A DNA stretch of 64,000 nucleotides, from positions 62,272,108 through 62,336,107 of the forward strand of contig OX393577.1 of NCBI GenBank assembly GCA_947652605.1. The letters are read 5' to 3'. This DNA is from Elmis aenea (lineage: Eukaryota > Arthropoda > Insecta > Coleoptera > Elmidae). Shown piece after piece: positions 48,288 through 59,079 of this stretch (the first letter of the stretch is position 1; the number at the start of each line of letters is the position of its first letter). The position numbers and the translations under genes were made by a program. Below the pieces are notes generated by a model, which saw only the letters and a list, made by a program, of their open reading frames with translations, had not been told where the DNA came from and did not search any database.

Positions 48288-48569
48288 ATGAAAAACGAAA
48301 CTTTTCATCATTTCCGAGATACTAAAATATACGCTATAAAATACCACGCATTACTCGAACCGTCATATCCTGAAATTATAGTAACGCGCCAGAAATGGCT
48401 TGGGCAAGTTCGAAGTAGAAATAAAAACGTGTACAATGCTTCGGCCCGCCACTTTGCACCCAATAGGCATTCCGCGTTTTTACAACAGATGTCCTTAATG
48501 CAGTGTGATCGCGAGATTAGAGCAGGGAAATTAAAACCCAACCTTTCAAAGGAGGATCGATTTGGCCAA
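48288..48569 (+). CDS. Possible first coding exon of an unknown gene
   Basis: From ATG at 48288 a 94-codon open frame ends exactly at CAA|GTAAGT, a strong splice-donor match. The product is basic, with no signal peptide or membrane segment: motifs include HALLEPSYPEIIVTRQKW, NVYNASARHFAPNRH, QQMSLMQCDREI and KEDRFGQ. Base composition is clearly richer in GC than the surroundings, and no repeat boundary overlaps it; it starts 100 bp after a Mutator-like element. I do not recognise the family, and no second exon was found. It could also be an exon of a transposon. This is the best host-gene candidate here. Confidence 0.4.
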
Positions 48570-49960
48570 GTAAGTTTACTTGTTAACAAGTGAATGCCGT
48601 AACGAACACGCTTTCATCGCGTCGTAACACGCAGCCCACGCGAGTGAGACAAATGATATGTACGTAAGTTGGGTGCACCGTAAGGTCGGTTGCTGTACAC
48701 AATTCCGTCGGTAATTTGTCGAGGTGTGTGAGTGGAACTTTGCTCGTAACATTCTGAGTTGTTCCAGATTATTTTCTATCGATCCGCCAAAGTGGGTACC
48801 AGGCGAGTGAGTTACACACTTTTTCATTTAGACTTGAAATTACTTTGGTACGCAAGCAACTATAACTCGCTCGCAAAGGGAAATCCATCGTAAACGAATG
48901 GCAGAAATGTGAACTTGAAAACGCGCATTTCTCGGGCGCAAGGAAAACGCGATATTTTTAAAAGTTTAATTTAACCACAGGGAAAAAGATGATGAAAACA
49001 TTCGAAATATATTGAGGCTAGTATAAATTTAAATTTATGTTGCTGAAGAAAATTAACTGAAATGTATCACCACTAAATAATAATTTCCACAATTTTCGCT
49101 ATATCTCTATATTGGAATTTTCGAAAAAAAATTGTTTCATAGAAAAAACAGCTACAAGCATTTTAGTAAATCACAAATTTTCACAATGAAAAATCCTGTA
49201 AAAATTTTATTAACTTACATGAAATGATACTGTAGGTGTGGAGTGGGTAAGATTTAGTAGTTTCAAATATTTAAAACTCCTTTGTTTTTATCAAATCATA
49301 AAATTTGAAACAAAACCAGAAGCTTAAAAAAAATGTATCTATTTATTGTGATTTAAAAAAAATGCAGATGCTCGAAAAAGCTTTTGGTGGAAGTCGTCAT
49401 CAAACTCCAAGTTTTGATAATAAAATTTTCACAGCCAAAAATTGTTATCAAATTGGTGCATTTGTAGTTAAAACGATAGCAATTATCTGTAATCGTTTTT
49501 AGTAGATGCCCTATTTAAAATATATAATTTCGTAAAGAAAAATTAACAGCAAAACATTTTTTTCAGATTTTTAGGTATTCATAAAAACTTTAGCAGTTCT
49601 CTTAAGTCAGTTTGATTAGAAGTTATAATCAAATTAAAAATGTACATGAAGAAAAACTTACAGTAAAAAATATTGCAGATGTTTTTTAGTTCAAAAAAAA
49701 TGTTGCAATTAAATGAAATTGGTATTGATATCAATGCTCATCAAATGATAAAATAGTCATAAACATATACGAAAAAAACACATTGCAAATATGAAGATAA
49801 ACCATGACAACCCCCAAAATAAATCGTGTTATATCGGAATATTTGATGGTTCATGTTTACTTATTTAATTTTTCACTCAAAAACGGTAGATTTTACGAGA
49901 AAAACTAAAAAAATTATAAAAGTTTTCAAAGAAATCAAGGTTTAAAATAAAATTAATTGG
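48570..49960. other. Possible intron, no exon found
   Basis: 48600-48950 is CpG-containing and moderately GC-rich; the rest is AT-rich. If 48288-48569 is an exon this is intron. No second exon is recognised. Confidence 0.3.
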
Positions 49961-49965
49961 AAAAT

Positions 49966-50265
49966 TTTAACCATCCAAAAAGTTCTGATAAAAAAACCAA
50001 CAGGGGTCGCCCCCTGTGAAGGTGGGAGATTGAAAATACTACCATGAGAAACTCTTTAATAAGTATAAAACATCTACCAAATATCGTTATCCTACTCATC
50101 TCCAAATTTGGGAAATAAAATAAAAACCTAATTTTACCGCTCCCCTTTAGGGGGTGTAACTCCGAAAGAAGACGTCTAAGAAAAAAATGTATATGAAAGA
50201 ACCCCCATAATTTTCGATAAGGAATCACCTCCCGAATTTTTTTGCAATATTTAAGAAACCCCCTG
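49966..50265. repeat. Single-arm copy of the 46499-type repeat
   Basis: Shares with 46590-46905 the blocks AAAAAACCAACAGGGG, CTCCCCTTTAGGGGG, AACTCCGAAAG and GACGTCTAAGAAAAAA. It ends CCCCCTGTA, a mariner-type terminus. The inverted partner is lacking. The long minus-strand frames across both copies are repeat-derived. Confidence 0.6.
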
Positions 50266-50284
50266 TATATAAAAGCCATTAGCA

Positions 50285-50640
50285 GGCCGTTTAGGCCCAG
50301 AGTTTAGTAATGTTCTTCCACATTCTTTTCTCTTTTGCTTCCTTCCTCCAATTCATTACGTTTTTCTCTCTTAGTTCTGCCTTCACAGCTTTTCTCCTTC
50401 TTTTTGTTTTGTATGTAGGTTCTTTCCACGCTATTTTATTATTCTGCTATCCTCCCTTCTCTCAATATGTCCTGGCCTTGTGTATTCTTCTGGCGTTTAT
50501 TACTTTATCTATGCTCGCTCCTTTGAAAATTGTATATAATTCCTCGTTCGTTCTTCTTATATATCCCTCAACTGTTTTCTTTCCTCCCACTATTCGCCTA
50601 ATTATCTTTCTTTCCCATCTTCTTAGGGCTTATAATATAA
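50285..50640 (-). pseudogene. LINE post-RT fragment
   Basis: Minus-strand frames give RWERKIIRRIVGG, RRTNEELYTIFKGAS and VINARRI. These are the RKxLRRIxG and RRTNxELY blocks of endonuclease LINEs. Frameshifts separate them. It is the same general region as 7690-8250 but a different family. Confidence 0.5.
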
Positions 50641-52009
50641 AATAATTTAAATTGCAACTTCTTCATGTTGATCCTTACATCATTGCGAATGTAACTCAGG
50701 TAATAAAACTAATTGCTCTGGCGATTTTGATGAAGCATAAAATACACCAAATAAACTAAACAACAAATCAGTCCCTCCACACAATTATTTTACAATAAAC
50801 TTCTTCAAGTTACAAAACTAAAAATAAGTTTAAATTATAATAAATCTATAACTACATAGTCCCTAATGTTTTTCGTATTAACTTATGAATTCTGTCACAA
50901 ACAAGTGCGTCAACATAATATACACTTAATTTCCAAGTTTAATTCATTTAAAGCAGTCTTCGCATGTTTTACTTTCGGTAATTTTTTCATCTGATATAAC
51001 AATTTTATTGTATTGAATTAAAAGCTCATTGTTAGCAGAACCCGCTTTATAGCATTTCTATTAGATTATCCGTGACCTACACGACTGGAGTTTTATCACA
51101 ACATAAACTGTCTCATCTATTTTAAAGAATGGAAATACTGAAGGATAAAAGGATAAAACTCCGTATTATATTGCAAGACTTAATAAAATGTTTTATGGTC
51201 GTGGCGTACTGTATATAAATGCCAAACAAAAGCAAACCGCAGTGCTACATTTTTTTTTAACACCAAACATTTATTTGATTAGTTTAGTCTTTTATAGCGA
51301 GCAAATAAAGAATATTCTCATAAACATTTTTACAAGCAAAGCACTATCATAAGTAGGAATCGAAGGATCTTGTTTGATTTGAAACATTAAGGTAAATATG
51401 TATTTTGGTGTTATTTCAGTAAGTTCATTCGAATAACTCTTATTAATTGTAGCTTGAAAGTAATTTCTTTGTAGTGGGGGAGACCGGGGATGAAAGTAAC
51501 ACGGGTAGATTGTAACAGTGCCTATAGTTTCTTTAATTTTTGTTATGTCGCGCTAAGCGCTTGTGCAATGTTCATTTACATCCACCTCCCTATCTAAGTA
51601 CCTACATTGCTAGTTTTCATCTGTCATAGAGGTTTTTGCCAGCCAGAGTCACTATTTTTCGCCCAAAAGTTAACGCGTTGTGTCACCGGTCGAGTGACCT
51701 TTAGGCGATCTCTAAAAGAGGAACAAAAAAGTACCTAGATTATTGTGTTCTAAATTTTGTTGGTTTTTGGTGGATGCAATACAATTTAACGTTGGAATCG
51801 TGGTCTATTGTGAATTCCCTCCAATTTGTTTTGTGTACACGTGGGGTCAAAAGTAACGGTGTTACAATCAACCCCAATCAATGTTTTCACTTGCCAATGG
51901 TCACTCTTAGCACATAATTGGTGTGGTTTTTTGGTTTTCTGGTTAGGGCACGTAAGGGGAAAAGACGGGAATAGATGAATAGCATGCGTCACCGAATAGA
52001 GTCTAATAG
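50641..52009. other. No gene; possible eroded repeat near 51480-51870
   Basis: GGGGATGAAAGTAACAC (51488-51504) and GGGGTCAAAAGTAACGG (51843-51859) are related direct motifs. Their origin is unclear. Confidence 0.3.
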
Positions 52010-52130
52010 GCAGATGGCAAAGACTCGTAGAACATCCATAGATGAAGTAAATGATGCGATGGAAGGAAAAAGTCTACAGAATGGAGACCAAGACAGATGG
52101 CGGCACTGATTGGGGAAGCAAAATTGCGGC
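52010..52130 (+). pseudogene. LINE tail, weak
   Basis: A frame reads KTRRTSIDEVNDAMEGK and NGDQDRWRH, resembling the RPRxxWxDxV ... DRxxWR end of endonuclease LINEs. It abuts the THAP-bearing element at 52138. Confidence 0.35.
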
Positions 52131-52379
52131 ATGGGTAGAATGGGCGTTTACACTAATTTTTAATGTCTTTAGAATTTGATAGATTTGGTGTTCAGAATAT
52201 CGTATGTGAAGTTAAAATTGTTTAAATCAACTTCGTTTATTAATTATTAACGATTAAAGTTTTCCCGCGGCAAGTTGCGCCGTAAACGGCTTGGACGATG
52301 CGCACGAGAAATGACGTCACACTCCGTACGTACTCGGTGAGGCAAATCACGCGTGTGCTTGTGTAAATATAACGCAACC

Positions 52380-52577
52380 ATGTCGTTGTACAGAAAGTGG
52401 TGTTTTGTGCCTGAATGTAAGACCACTTCTACAAAAACCCCAGAAAATTTGTTTTTTGCTGTTCCGGAAAATTCCACCAAAAGAAAAAAATGGTTTGATG
52501 CAGCAAGACGTTGTATTTCCGACGTAAGCGAAAAAACTAAATTATATTGTTGCGAAGACCATTTAAAATTTGAATAA
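52380..52577 (+). pseudogene. THAP zinc-finger domain fragment
   Basis: From ATG at 52380 (context AACC-ATG) the 65-codon frame has WCFVPECKTT, then NLFFAVPENSTKRKKWFDAA and YCCEDHLKFE before a stop. C-x4-C at the start and C-x2-H at the end are the C2CH zinc ligands of a THAP finger, with the conserved W of KKWFDAARR between. The usual residues after H (F-x-D ... Y) are cut off, so the domain is just incomplete. THAP fingers bind DNA in transposases and derived regulators. An earlier non-ATG start is possible but unlikely. Confidence 0.65.
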
Positions 52578-52976
52578 ACTAAAAAATATATTAAATAGTA
52601 TGTATGCAAAAAAAAATACACTAAAGTGAAAAAACATTATCATTAAGCATTATCATTAGCATTAAGCATTAATCATAATATGGCAATAATATGTAATATG
52701 AAGCAGTCTATTACTTTCCAACAAAAAAATCTGCAGTTTTAAACAATACTTATTTGTAGTATGCTATTTGGTGCATGTTTATATGTTTGATTAAAAATGC
52801 TGATTAGTGTTAAAGCACTGTTGCTTCGTTTATGAAATTTGTATTATATTTATACTGAACTAACAGTGCTTGTTTTACAAAAAGCCATATACCTTCTTTT
52901 ATATGATCTAAGCATAAAACTGATAACATTCAAAACTTATAAGTGTAAATTAATATAGTAGAATCATTGAATTGAA

Positions 52977-53170
52977 CATTATCTACTATTAAATAAACGA
53001 AAAGTTATAAGTTATAATAAGTTATAAGTATATATAATATAATTTTTAGCCCTGGGGATGACGATAAAATAACATTGGCGAAACATGTCGGATCTTTTTT
53101 AAAAAAAGAATTTGCAACGAATAAACCTGTTTGAGAACCAGCAACTTTTCGTTTATTTAACCTATAATCA
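52977..53170. repeat. Small insert with GAAAC-GTC motif
   Basis: TTAAATAAACGAAAAGTT (52987-53004) and AACTTTTCGTTTATTTAA (53144-53161) are exact inverse copies bracketing a segment that contains GGATGA ... GCGAAACATGTCGG at 53056-53082. This layout recalls the ends of Penelope-like elements, but no coding supports it. Confidence 0.35.
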
Positions 53171-53764
53171 AACAACAGGAGAAACCAACTTTATCAATTA
53201 TCTACTATTATATATAGCCCATATTTTATTTACCTCGAATTTAAGATTAATTTTGTAAGTTTTTTAGATATAGCTATGACTAAAAGAGTAGTAGGTACAT
53301 TTTTTTAATGTTTACAATCACCTATTATTAAACAATAAACTGAAACATACTTTTTGTTCATATTTTCACCTGTTAAATGACCTTAGTATAATATCGAATT
53401 ATTTCTACAAAATAATTAATTTACTTACACATTTGCTTTGTTTTATAATGAAATATACACTAAACTAACAACTAGTTAAAACCTCTCGCAATACTGTATA
53501 TGTAAAGAATATTTGAACACAAATATGCCTGGTCCAGGAATGTCATATTTGTTTATGTTAAAAACACTTAAGATATGTTGTGAAGCCACCCTGAGGGGTC
53601 TCGGGGTTGGCTTGAGATCATTCTTTTGCTAATACTGTTAAAAGGCAGTACTGTTTGTATTTTATTCATTATAATAAAATGTAATTGTTGTTCGATTACG
53701 TTTATTATTTACAATCGACGGCCAAAGTACGCCCCTGCGGCGTCTTCGTCGCGCGCTTCGCGCC

Positions 53765-53885
53765 TAACATAATAATAATAATAATCTTTATTTGTTCTAA
53801 ATATCCCAAAAAAAAGGTGTAGAACTTGTCACAATAATAATTTACGTACATTGCAATAATATGCATAGTTAATAAAAGAAAAAAC
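53765..53885 (-). repeat. Probable LINE or SINE 3' end
   Basis: Read on the minus strand it ends CAAATAAAGATTATTATTAT, the polyadenylation-like signal plus trinucleotide tail typical of insect LINE 3' ends. No coding is attached. Confidence 0.35.
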
Positions 53886-54149
53886 ATATTATATTAAAAT
53901 ATTATAACAACTTGTCATTATGCGATGCATAGGAACTAGTCCGCTGCACATGGACTGTGCGGAGAGTGACGTCACGGCCAATCACAGCGCGTTTCAGAAT
54001 TTGAAATATAAAGGGCATTTTAAAAATTTATTTCTCGGAACTGGACGATTTTTTTAATTTTTGGTGGTTGAGAATAAACTTTATAGCTCAGATTATCATT
54101 TAAAAAATATTTTATCAAGTTTTATTTTTTTGTGTAAACGCCCATTCTA

Positions 54150-54850
54150 TGATGTACTATAAATATTTGAAAAACTGTAGGTACGCTTAAAATCTCAGTA
54201 ATAATTTCTGGAATGTAACTAAATGTTTGTCCGTCCAAATTGTCTTAGAAACTTTGCAGTTCACATAGTGATCGCGATTGAGTGTAATTTCGTATTATAG
54301 CCTGCTAAGCGTGACCAACCTAATAATGTTATAGTACTAAAACTTGTAACTATCAATTTATAGTACAATGGCTCTACTACTGTTAAAATACTGTTGTTTA
54401 ACTGAGCTCCGATTGCATCGGTTTTTGTTTACATTATTGCAGGGTTTTCAGTTTCGTAAATTATACGCTTTAATATCCGGGAAAATTCTTGTACTGACGA
54501 TAAACATACAAACAATGTGTAGTCGTATTTAACCCTTTTGTTCGGGGTAATCTTTTGCCCCTTTGTATAAAATTGCGGAATTGTTTATGGAAACACCCAC
54601 ATGGCAGTATTGTTTTCGTAGAAGTGTTTTTTTTTATATTTGATTGCTCGAATGATTATGTTACCATTGTATGTAATTTGCTTTTCTGTGTAATAAACCT
54701 TCGTATTCTTATTGAAAATATTAATAGGCTGTAATTGGTAAGCTGTGAAGGCAGTTAGTTACCTGATTTCATGCGTTGCTCTTGGACAAACCCAAAATTA
54801 CCACCTACACGATATTATATTAACTTTTTAAATCAAGTAAATGAAATTAT
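54150..54850. other. No feature seen
   Basis: Unassigned AT-rich sequence. Confidence 0.4.
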
Positions 54851-54865
54851 CCAGTAGGTTTACAT

Positions 54866-55688
54866 TTTTTTTTTCTTTTACTAAATTTTTTATTGCACCT
54901 AGTTACTTTAGCCAACCAGCAATGTCCTTATGATACTTATAACTTATATACTTGTTAAGAGTTCACCCGTTGGTGTCTTCTTTTCTTTTCTGTATTCTTG
55001 TTTTCAAGAAAGACACTTTTCACAACCGCACAGTGCTCTGCTTTACACTAACTCAAACGGCTTGGTCCGTTTAAGCCTTCTCACTAGATGTTAGTTGTCC
55101 AAGAGCTGCAGGGCTTCGGTGTTAATGTGATCATGCAGCCTTTGTTCATGTTTATTGGCAAAGTTTCGAATTTCTTCGTCGACTGTTGGCATCCTCCGGT
55201 CCCTGTGGAGGTCGACATTCCTCACGTACCACGGAGCATTCAAAATTGCCTGGAGTACTGTATTATTTTAATATTAGTTTTACTAGCATTACCCCAAAGT
55301 TGTATGCCGTAAGTCCATACTGGCTTTAGTATTTGATTATATATCAAAAGTTTATTTTTAATTGAAAGTTTAGTTTTTCTATTCATTAGCCAAAATAGTT
55401 TTCTATATTTGATGCCTAGCTCTTCCTGATTTTTTTTAAATGTGTTCTTTCCACTTTAATTTAATGTCCAGGTTCATGCCTAAATATTTAGCTGTGCTAG
55501 AATGTGGAATTCTGTTGTTGTTCTATACCACTGGCAGGTGTTCTAATGATCTTTTATTTGTAAAATTCACTTGCACTGTTTTGGTTTCGTTTAGTTTGAT
55601 GCGCCATGTTTTAGTTCATTCGTAGATTTGATTTGTTGCGTTCTGGAGTTTATCTATTGATTCTTCAATAGTTGTTCCGATGGCTAGA
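54866..55688 (-). mobile_element. 5'-truncated Jockey LINE
   Basis: Flanked by AGTAGGTTTACAT (54853-54865) and AGTAGGTTTTACAT (55689-55702). On the minus strand it codes, with several stops and frameshifts, for TTIEESIDKLQ, WRIKLNETKTVQVNFTNK, STAKYLGMNLDIKLKWKEH, APWYVRNVDLHRDRRMP and LVRRLKRTKPFELV. These are the end of the RT domain and the C-terminal tail of Jockey ORF2. A 3' untranslated region and A tail face left. A shorter copy lies at 41764-42019. Confidence 0.75.
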
Positions 55689-55809
55689 AGTAGGTTTTAC
55701 ATGAAATAGTTTCATGAATGATTAAATCTTTTGAATAATTGAATTGAGAATATAAATAAGTTGTAATAATTTTATTTCTATGCAATTTATTGTAAGGCTT
55801 TTCTTAAGT

Positions 55810-55920
55810 GAGAAAGAGGGTAAAAGAAAGAGGACAAATAGAGAATCACAATCAAGAATTACGGAAGCATACCTCGACACCAAAAGGTCAAAGAGGATTC
55901 GATAAAGTTGAAGAATTAGT
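55810..55920 (+). pseudogene. LINE 3' tail, weak
   Basis: GAATCACAATCAAGAATTACGG and ACCAAAAGGTCAAAGAGGA resemble the post-coding end at 23610-23680 (AATCAAGAACTAG, ACACCAAAAGGTTTAAGAG). It is a short relic of the same family. Confidence 0.4.
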
Positions 55921-57010
55921 AGTGCAATGAACTACAAATCATAATAAGTCAAACCCAAACGTTTATATTTCTGAGTTCACAAAAATGATTTCAATATGTT
56001 GATCAATGCTGTCCAATGAACCACAGAGTACATATCAAAATGTTTGTTTTAATTAAAAAACCTCACTGTCGATCTGTCACAATATTGGTTTGTTTAACTA
56101 AAAACTACCAACAACTGTGTTTTATTATTAATATTTCCATTGTATAATCATACGTTTCGTAATCGTTCAGGTTTTTAAGCCAATATTTACTTGCCTTATT
56201 TCACAAACTACAAATTGTAACGAACAATGTACAAACATTGTATATAAATAATACTTCAAAGTGGCAGCAGACAAAAATAGCTTTAAAATATTATCCCAAT
56301 TTTGTGGAAGTGTTTGCTGTACTGACTCAAGGATACCTACGTTATATCAGGCAAGTCTGTACATTATACCAGAACGCTCTGGCTGCATCGCTTATATGCT
56401 GCGAATATTCCTAGAAGCTTCTAACTTAGAAAGTCTAGCGAGACAATATTGGACGCAAAGTGAGATGGAAAAATATTTTCACACGGGGAGAGATCTCGTA
56501 AATATTGGCTAGTAAGAAAGTGAAGTTTATAATGTTAACTGGAAAGCAACTTTACGAGAAAAGTTTGCATTTTCTCTTACTTTTTGTGGCTGCACGCTGT
56601 TTGACTTATTTTTGAATTAAGTAATTGTTTTTAAAAATATATTATTATACTGTGGCAACTGATTTTATTACACTGTTAGTAAAAACATTATTAAAACAAA
56701 ACCATTAGAAAACTTTTAAAAGGACTTATAACCACTCATCCTTGGTTTAGTAGGCAAGTATATAATGTAGACTCTACATTGTAGAATATAGAGGGTAGCT
56801 TCAGCTATTAATATATTTGACGGTACTGAACAAGGATTTCTTGCATTTTTTGTATTTGTTTCTTTAATACTAGCACGTAACCTGTCCTAGGACGGGAATA
56901 TTGTATATCTTAAATTTAAACTATTACTTTTTATAATACCGTGAGCTGCAAGTTAGACACTGTTATGTTACCCGTACGGTTTATTAGACACAACTCAGTC
57001 GGTCAAATGA
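55921..57010. other. One open frame of unknown value
   Basis: From about 56261 an 83-codon frame (FKILSQFCGSVCCTDSR ... YWTQSEMEKYFHTGRDL) ends where GTAAGA could be a splice donor (56511). No similarity recognised; it may be chance. Confidence 0.2.
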
Positions 57011-57013
57011 ACC

Positions 57014-57195
57014 CGTAGTAGTTTACTGTGTTACTATATTCATGCGTTACAAATAGACAGAGTCACAGATAGACAGAATCAGGCTGGACTTTTATATATA
57101 TTTACAAGTATGACATAAGTCAACCCGTAGCTATATTCATGCGTTACAGACAGATAGAGTCACAGATAGACAGAGTCAGGCTGGACTTTTATAAT
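57014..57195. repeat. Tandem dimer of a 97-bp unit
   Basis: CATGCGTTACA at 57041 recurs at 57138. Both copies share TATATTCATGCGTTACA, GAGTCACAGATAGACAGA and TCAGGCTGGACTTTTATA with few changes. The unit contains shorter GACAGA repeats. Confidence 0.75.
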
Positions 57196-57719
57196 ATATT
57201 TAGAATCTTTAAATTAAATTTCATACAAAATAATTTGTGTTATTTACATAATGATACCTACGTTACTGTTTCCAATTTTGTATATTTCCGGAACTTTGAT
57301 CCCGGAAAACATTTATTTAACCATTATTAGTGTCTACAATATAAGGCCTTATATTAAAGCTTATCCTATGGTATGGGATTTTAAACACGATACTATTTTA
57401 AGTAAGTATTTAGATATTTTAGAGGTTTAGTTACCCAAACAGGAATTTATATTCCCTGGTATTATATGTATATATGTATAGGTATTACATTTCGGTAAGC
57501 TGCGTAGGATTCATTAGCAAACTTTATACACTTACACGATAGAAGCATTAAAATCGTTAATGTGCTTACATTGGAAATTTGCTTCAGACAATTTTACTCA
57601 TAATAATTACCTTATATCAAATTTACTGAGCGCGATTAAATACTTTGAGAAATGAATATATAATTGGAAGTTGACGCGTCTTCGCAGTAGATCGAATGAA
57701 TTATTATCTTGCGTAAAGG

Positions 57720-58295
57720 ACTGCGTTACAAATTAGAAGATCTTCTTTGAAACAGTACACAGAAGTTCCGATATCTTATTTATCAGCAGGAAGCAGGAAG
57801 ATACCTACTCTGATCTTAAGGAAATTGAAGCTGAAGTGCCACAAGGTAGTGTCTTGAGTCCAGTTTTCTATCTACTCACTTGGGATCTCCCAGAACTAAA
57901 TAACAACACAATAGCTACATGTTCTGAAGAAAGTGCAATTTTAGCTGTCGTAAAAGCAACGAAGAAAGAGCAAAGAAGCTGCAAACAGCCACTAATAAAT
58001 TTCAAAGCTGGACAAAAAGGCGGAGAATAAAACTTAACGAAACCAAGTCAGTCTGTATTGACTTCATCGACAAACAGATGGAACACACTCTGGTAACCAT
58101 TGGTCAGACAATACCATACGATACGCCAACACAGCCAAATACCTCTGCTTAATACTTAAAACTAAACCACGTTGGTAAGCTCATATCAGAGGGAAAAGAG
58201 ACGAGTTAAGTATTGGATATAGAAAAATGTATTGGCTGTTAGGAAGACACTTCGCTCTGTCAGTACATAATAAGCTTCTACTATACAAGTTTATA
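57720..58295 (+). pseudogene. Jockey RT fragment, plus strand
   Basis: Frames give SDLKEIEAEVPQGSVLSPVF, then NNNTIATCSEESAILA (the usual FADDTA catalytic box is changed to CSEESA), RIKLNETKSVCIDF and REELSIRYRKMYWLLGRHSA, close to the Jockey ORF2 order from RT motif 4 to the thumb. Loss of both catalytic aspartates and several shifts mark it as dead. It meets a minus-strand Jockey fragment tail to tail near 58300. Confidence 0.65.
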
Positions 58296-58304
58296 CAAGT
58301 TGTT

Positions 58305-59075
58305 CCTGTGGTTTGAGGGATGTCATGTGTATACAGGAGATACAATATAGGGCCAAGCACGCTACCCTGCGGTACTCCAGCGGTTGTTTTTTTAATTTCT
58401 GAATACTGCTCTTCCTGTCGAACCCAAAACATTCTTTCACAAATATAAGATTCCAGAAGTTCACAGTGTTGTCTGGGCAAAAATTTTTGCAGCTTCTGTA
58501 GTAGCCCATGCTACATGGGCCACATCCAGAAATACGGAGCACATACTTTCTTCAAGTGTATTTTCTATTATAGTTGTTACCCTGTGAACCTGTTCTATGT
58601 TCGAGTGCTGTTCTCGAAATCCAAATTGATGGTTCGGAAGTAGTTTTCTTTGTTCTATTATCGGTTTTAATCTATTTATGTAAACTTTTTAAAAAGTTTG
58701 GATGCAACTGGAAGTAGCTATATTGGTCTATATGAGCTTACCTCATTCAGAGGCTTTCCTGCTTTTGTTATCATCATTACCTCGGCTATTTTTCATGTTC
58801 TCGGTACATATTTGAGTCTAAAGGACGCATTTATCAAGTTAGTTAACTATACCTTTTCTAGGCAGTTTCTTTATGATTAATCCTGTTATTAAATCAAAGC
58901 CAGGAGCTTTGTTTACGTTAATATTTTCTTTTATTTGTTTCACGACTTCTTTTGGGCTCACCAGTTCTATATTTGTTTCTTCATTATTCCTTACATTGTC
59001 CGTTTCCTCCACGTCTTGCAGGTTGTTAGGCTGAAATACATTTTCTAAATAATCAGCAAAAATAGAGTGCCGTTA
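58305..59075 (-). pseudogene. Jockey RT fragment, minus strand
   Basis: Reading leftward from 59075: HSIFADYLENVFQPNN, NKAPGFDLITG, a KLFKK/YINRLKPIIEQ block, LLPNHQFGFREQHSNIEQVH, CSVFLDV, then SYICERMFWVRQEEQYSEIK and AGVPQGSVLGPILYLLYTHD. These are RT motifs 0 to 4 in order. The VPQGSVL block also occurs in the plus-strand neighbour, so they are two copies. Stops and shifts are frequent. Confidence 0.65.
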
Positions 59076-59079
59076 ATTT

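Larger units (their letters stand above)
52138..54147 (+). mobile_element. DNA transposon carrying a THAP finger
   Basis: TAGAATGGGCGTTTACAC (52136-52153) is repeated exactly inverted at 54132-54149. The outermost TA pair may be the target duplication; no 8-bp duplication is visible. Subterminal inverted copies of TGACGTCACNCTCCG lie at 52305-52319 and near 53956-53970. A THAP-domain frame is inside, reading left to right. THAP domains occur in P elements and in some IS5/ISL2EU-like DNA transposons; TA flanks would suit the latter better. Other inserts fill 52960-53890. Confidence 0.55.

Noticed and set aside
46585..50279. Two similar minus-strand frames of about 100 codons at 46585 and 49953
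   Set aside because: Their similarity reflects a shared non-coding foldback repeat; stops and ends do not coincide and no domain is visible.
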